Shown: one piece after another, positions 60,649 to 64,000 of the stretch
How the letters are laid out: every line of letters begins with the position of its first letter
Position numbering within the stretch: position 1 is the first letter of the stretch
Source: Inia geoffrensis
Lineage: Eukaryota > Chordata > Mammalia > Artiodactyla > Iniidae
Assembly (NCBI GenBank): GCA_036417435.1
Contig: CM070911.1
Location: 2,976,001 to 3,040,000, forward strand
Reading direction: 5' to 3'
Length of the DNA: 64,000 nt
Position numbers and translations under genes: made by a program
Notes under the pieces: model-generated
Told to the model about the DNA's origin: nothing
What the model saw: only the letters and a program-made list of their open reading frames with translations
The model's database searches: none

Positions 60649-62784
60649 TCCAAGTATAATCTTGCTTGAAAAGGCAAGACTCACTGATCTTTACAGATTT
60701 TAATTTGCTTTAGGCCAGCCAGAGTTCCTCAAGTTATAAAAACAAAACCTGTGGGTGGTAGCCTTTCTGTGTATTACAGGTTGTCAAATACTCTAGAGTT
60801 GAAAGTTTAGGTGTCAGTTGTTCCACTGCACATTGTGTTCTGATGTGCACTCCTCCAAAAGGAAAAAGAAAAGAAGAGAGAAAACCAAGAAATTAACTAT
60901 AAACAATGAATGACAAAGCTAGAAACCACAAACACAACTGTCAGTTTGCTGGGCACACAGCAATATATGACCACTCTTTAAGTTGCAGAGTGATTAGTGA
61001 CAGGTGTGTTTACCTGCATGACACTTGGCTTTCTTTTTATTGTAGAAATGGTTGGGGAAGCAGGCACAAGCCGTTTCCTTACATACTTAGAAAACTTAGT
61101 GGTTTTCTAGAAGTGTTCAAAGATGTAGTAAACAAGATTTTTTATATCTCCTTGAGAAACAGGGTTTCTAATGCTTTGTCCTATATTTGTACAGAGATGT
61201 ACTTAATAGACCCGATTTATAGTGAGGACGGGTCTCAGGTTTGCCTCCTGTGTGGCCACCAGAGGCTGGTTTATTTATTTATTTTCATTTTCAACTGCCT
61301 TTGCCCCCAAGGATCTCATTAGAGTGAGGAATGAGTATAAGGAAAGCGTGGGTGGGTTACACTGCCCTTCTGTATCCCAGACACACTCACATTCCTCCAC
61401 ATGTGTCTGCAAACCTACATAGATCCTCAGGGCACAACACAACAAGAAAACAAACAGGAGATCTGTTTGCACCCAGGGTCCCTGGGAAGGCTGACTGCTC
61501 ATGCAGATTCCCTCCTTTTTACCTTGAAAACCCAGGGCACGTACAGGAAAGTAAAGGCTCTGCACATCAGTAAAAGGAGGTGACCACACCACGGACAATT
61601 CAGTAGTTTCACAGAACCTTAAAGATGTCCCACCATTAAAATATTACGTAATTAACCCACTGTACAACCCAGACTTCAGAATTACAGGTGGAGAAATTCT
61701 AGGGTTGTGGAATCTGAGGCACCAGCGGTCCTTGGTCTGGCTGTTCGTAAGAGTCAATGAGGTCTGGGTGGAGAAATGGCAATGAACTCATTCTGATAGC
61801 CTTAGTCCCAGGCAAGCTTCATCTCTGCCATAAACGGAAAGCAGAGGTCAGGTGAGGACCAGGGTCAGGATAGTAGGGCAGGAGTTGGCTTTATGTTATT
61901 GTACTACAAGGACAGAGATTTCTTGTCCATGTGAAGAACTGTCTGGCCACGAGCAGGAAGGTATCTGAGGGGCTGCTCTGCATGTGTTCGAAGTCAGTTC
62001 CTACATAACCCTATCTGACTGTGTTCCCGCAGGCATCCATCTTCCCTTGTCCCCAAGCTTGTAAAGGTGCCAATTTAGAATTAAATGTGAAACAACCAAC
62101 CAAAAATGTTAATGGTAGTCAAGAGCTTCATTTCCCCAGGTTTAATCCTGTGTATAAATCATGTGGCCTCGGTATTAGTTTCAAGCCCTCTGGGTAGGAT
62201 TGCGGGAGCTCCCCTGTGACTGAGGGGCAAATCCAGGGCCTTTCCCCCCAGCTCACATGCAGTCTGGCATGCCTGCACTGTCCAGGGGGTAGCGGACGGG
62301 AACGAAATAAAGGGACAACAGCATGGTCCATGGTGGCCGTGAGCGTTTAACAAATTGCATTGCATTCAATGTGTTGGTTGTATCGGGAAAACCTCTTTCC
62401 TGGTTGAGCTGACCTAGATGGGTTCCCAGATAGCAGCCTTTGGGAACTGCAACTACCAGTGAGTAATTTGACAGAAAGAGTTGAATAATTTTTTGTTTCA
62501 AACACCGAGGGCCTCGTACAACTTGATTGGTTCAATTGTTTTGAGATGTATTCCTATTTTGCTATGGGGATTAGTTTTGAAACTGTGTGCCCTCTGAGTT
62601 CAGCATGATGTATACCTCACATTTCTAGCCAACTCTTAACATATAGCAAGATGGTTTATTATTATTATGTTTTAATATGGAAGCAGACCCGCTGCTCTTC
62701 CTCAGCCTCCAGAACCTGACCAGCCTAACTGCGATCACCTGAGACATTGGTTAGAAATTTTTCAATTCATAGAGGGAAAACCCT
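60649..62784. other. long stretch of unique DNA
   Basis: About 2.1 kb. The 138-codon plus frame 60906-61322 shows no domain and ends in an unstructured tail; the overlapping 107-codon minus frame 61275-61598 is similar. No repeat named. Confidence 0.45.
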
Positions 62785-62890
62785 GAAGATTAAGAGGAGA
62801 CACCCAAGAAATCTGGGTTCATTATTGACTGTTGCTAACTAGTTGTATGACTTTAAACAGGTCTCTGGATGCCAATTGATTAGCAATAGA
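62785..62890 (+). repeat. MIR SINE fragment
   Basis: aaatctgggttcattattga then actagttgtatgactttaaa then caggtctctggatgccaatt is a forward MIR core. Confidence 0.65.
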
Positions 62891-63499
62891 CTGACCATGA
62901 ACTTTACTTATTGTCTGTACCAGATGCTATCAGAGTGAGAGAGGGCAGTACTCACAGTAACGGAAGGACAGTAAGCATAAACCAGAACAGTCCAGGCCAG
63001 GACACAACACATGGTCACCTTTTATGTCAATGGGAGCCACTAGTGTTTCGACCACAGGGAAGTTGTTCAGAGAGACAGTTTGCCCTCAGCACTCAGCAGA
63101 TCAACTACCTGTCTTACAAATTGTGATTCCAAGGAGGACTTCATTTGGAAGAGAAGTCCCCATAGGGGGAAGTGTGTCCTGAGGATCTCAGATCTAGAGA
63201 AGAAATAGTAAGAGAGTAGAAGGCAAATTTCAGTATGAGAAGCTATATGGCAGCCCTGCAAAGGGAGTGATCCTCTATCCCACTGTGAGGAGGGAAGGTC
63301 AGTGTGGACCCATCTATCACTCCCCAGGAGTGGAGGTGGAATTTGGGTGGCAACAAAGTAGAATTTGTCCCTTTCTCTATGTCCACAGAAATAGAGAGAG
63401 AGAAAGAGAGAGAGATCACCCACAGACCCACAGATGTGGCACTGAATTCACCCAGACCTATATGTTCCTGATTTGAAGAAGAGAAATATTGCCTCTGCT
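62891..63499. other. unique DNA with a GA tract
   Basis: An imperfect (GA)n run lies at about 63391-63415. The 149-codon minus frame 63243-63692 crosses it and the L2 remnant, so it is not a gene. Confidence 0.45.
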
Positions 63500-63705
63500 T
63501 GTCTTCTGTCTCCCACCCCAAGCCCCCACCTCTCTTATTTTTGTGATTTTCCTTTTCTGCCCCCTCACTTTCCCTCTCCCCTCTGGATACCTGGGACATG
63601 GAGCTCCCATAAGCTCCTTGATGGTGGGAGACTTCTCTGTCTTGTTCAACTAGAGCACCCAGGATACCATCTGGTACATGGCAGGTCTTCAAAAAGTACT
63701 GTGAA
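63500..63705 (+). repeat. L2 LINE 3'-end remnant
   Basis: agctcccataagctccttga, gagacttctctgtcttgttc (near 63628) and gcacccaggataccatctgg, then tacatggcaggtcttcaaaa, is an L2 tail. Confidence 0.65.
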
Positions 63706-63729
63706 GTGACTAAAGAATGAGCTCAACTG

Positions 63730-63752
63730 AAAAAAAAAAAAAAAAAAAAAAA
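63730..63752. repeat. poly-A tract (23 A)
   Basis: Pure A run. No SINE head, L1 end or retrocopy is recognisable directly upstream of it, only L2 sequence and about 25 bp. Confidence 0.95.
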
Positions 63753-63941
63753 GAAAAACTAACATGACCAGAAGACTGAGGACTCAGAAAGAAGGAGAGA
63801 AAACGTGGGAACCAACCTCAACGTGCATGTGCATCTCACTTTCTCCATCAGGTGTGCATCCTTCCACCTCCTGGAGCTTGCTTCTTTTGCCATCTCGCTC
63901 GACCTCTCCCCTTCAGGCCTGACATGCTCCTCATATCTGGG

Positions 63942-64000
63942 TATCATAGTCTGAGCAGCTTATAAACTACACAAGTTTATTTTTCATGGTTTTGGAGACT
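63942..64000 (-). mobile_element. edge of a MaLR-type LTR, cut by the window end
   Basis: tatcatagtctgagcagctt then ataaactacacaagtttatt then catggttttggagact matches the reversed 3' end of MST/MLT1-type LTRs, as in the copy starting at 34644. The rest lies outside the window. Confidence 0.5.

Noticed and set aside
63243..63692. 149-codon minus frame
   Set aside because: Spans a GA tract and an L2 remnant; composition is repeat-driven.
63500..63752. Processed retrocopy ending in the 23-A tract
   Set aside because: The upstream sequence is an L2 remnant and no mRNA-like coding sequence precedes the tract.
1..64000. Bov-B or Bov-tA repeats, which would indicate a ruminant
   Set aside because: None recognised; the SINEs are of the CHR type.
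1..64000. CRISPR arrays, operons, phage or bacterial mobile systems
   Set aside because: No regularly spaced repeats or dense gene packing; all mobile elements are eukaryotic and mammalian in type.

Overview
This window reads as mammalian, most likely cetacean, nuclear DNA that is intergenic or deep-intronic. I find no supportable host protein-coding gene, structural RNA gene, CRISPR array or operon. The longest open frames (138, 143, 149 and 185 codons) look like chance frames or lie inside or antisense to repeats. None shows a recognisable domain or a convincing exon-intron arrangement. The lineage call rests on four tRNA-derived SINEs of the CHR type, whose heads read ggcttccctggtgg and which carry a long GC-rich tRNA-related body. 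It is supported by several young L1 3' ends of the whale/artiodactyl kind ending near ccaataaagatg, and by the absence of any Bov-B or Bov-tA sequence that I could see, which argues against a ruminant. Family names are from memory of repeat consensus sequences, not from a database search.

Layout. From 0 to 9 kb: unique AT-rich DNA with one CHR SINE (966-1176), a young 5'-truncated L1 (2312-2940), MIRs, L2 remnants, a short hAT-type element (5796-6005) and an MLT1-like LTR. From 9.4 to 10.3 kb: an internally deleted hAT transposon on the minus strand. At 12.2-12.7 kb two CHR SINEs are nested, and a TG microsatellite and an L1 tail follow. From 14.3 to 18.3 kb: an old L1 broken up by at least three later insertions. 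From 18 to 29 kb: mostly unrecognised DNA sprinkled with MIR and L2, a perfect 36-bp tandem duplication, and a CHR SINE with a 14-bp target-site duplication. From 29.7 to 35.9 kb: two 5'-truncated L1s with clean target-site duplications, a MaLR solo LTR and L2. From 36 to 43 kb: MER20-like and MER5-like elements, MIR, L2, and a second hAT copy on the plus strand that retains the C-terminal part of a transposase gene. From 43 to 64 kb: MIR, L1 and L2 remnants (one L2 of about 1.5 kb), a MaLR LTR followed by about 1.35 kb of internal sequence, and the edge of another MaLR LTR at the window end.

How it fits together: the recognisable content is a layered record of transposition. Oldest are L2/MIR and the hAT elements, then old L1 and MaLR, then CHR SINEs and recent L1s. 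Nothing looks like a coordinated new system. The most informative observations are the two related hAT copies, the nested L1 cluster, the nested SINE pair and the recent tandem duplication. A few weak exon-like signals are listed as low-interest leads only.
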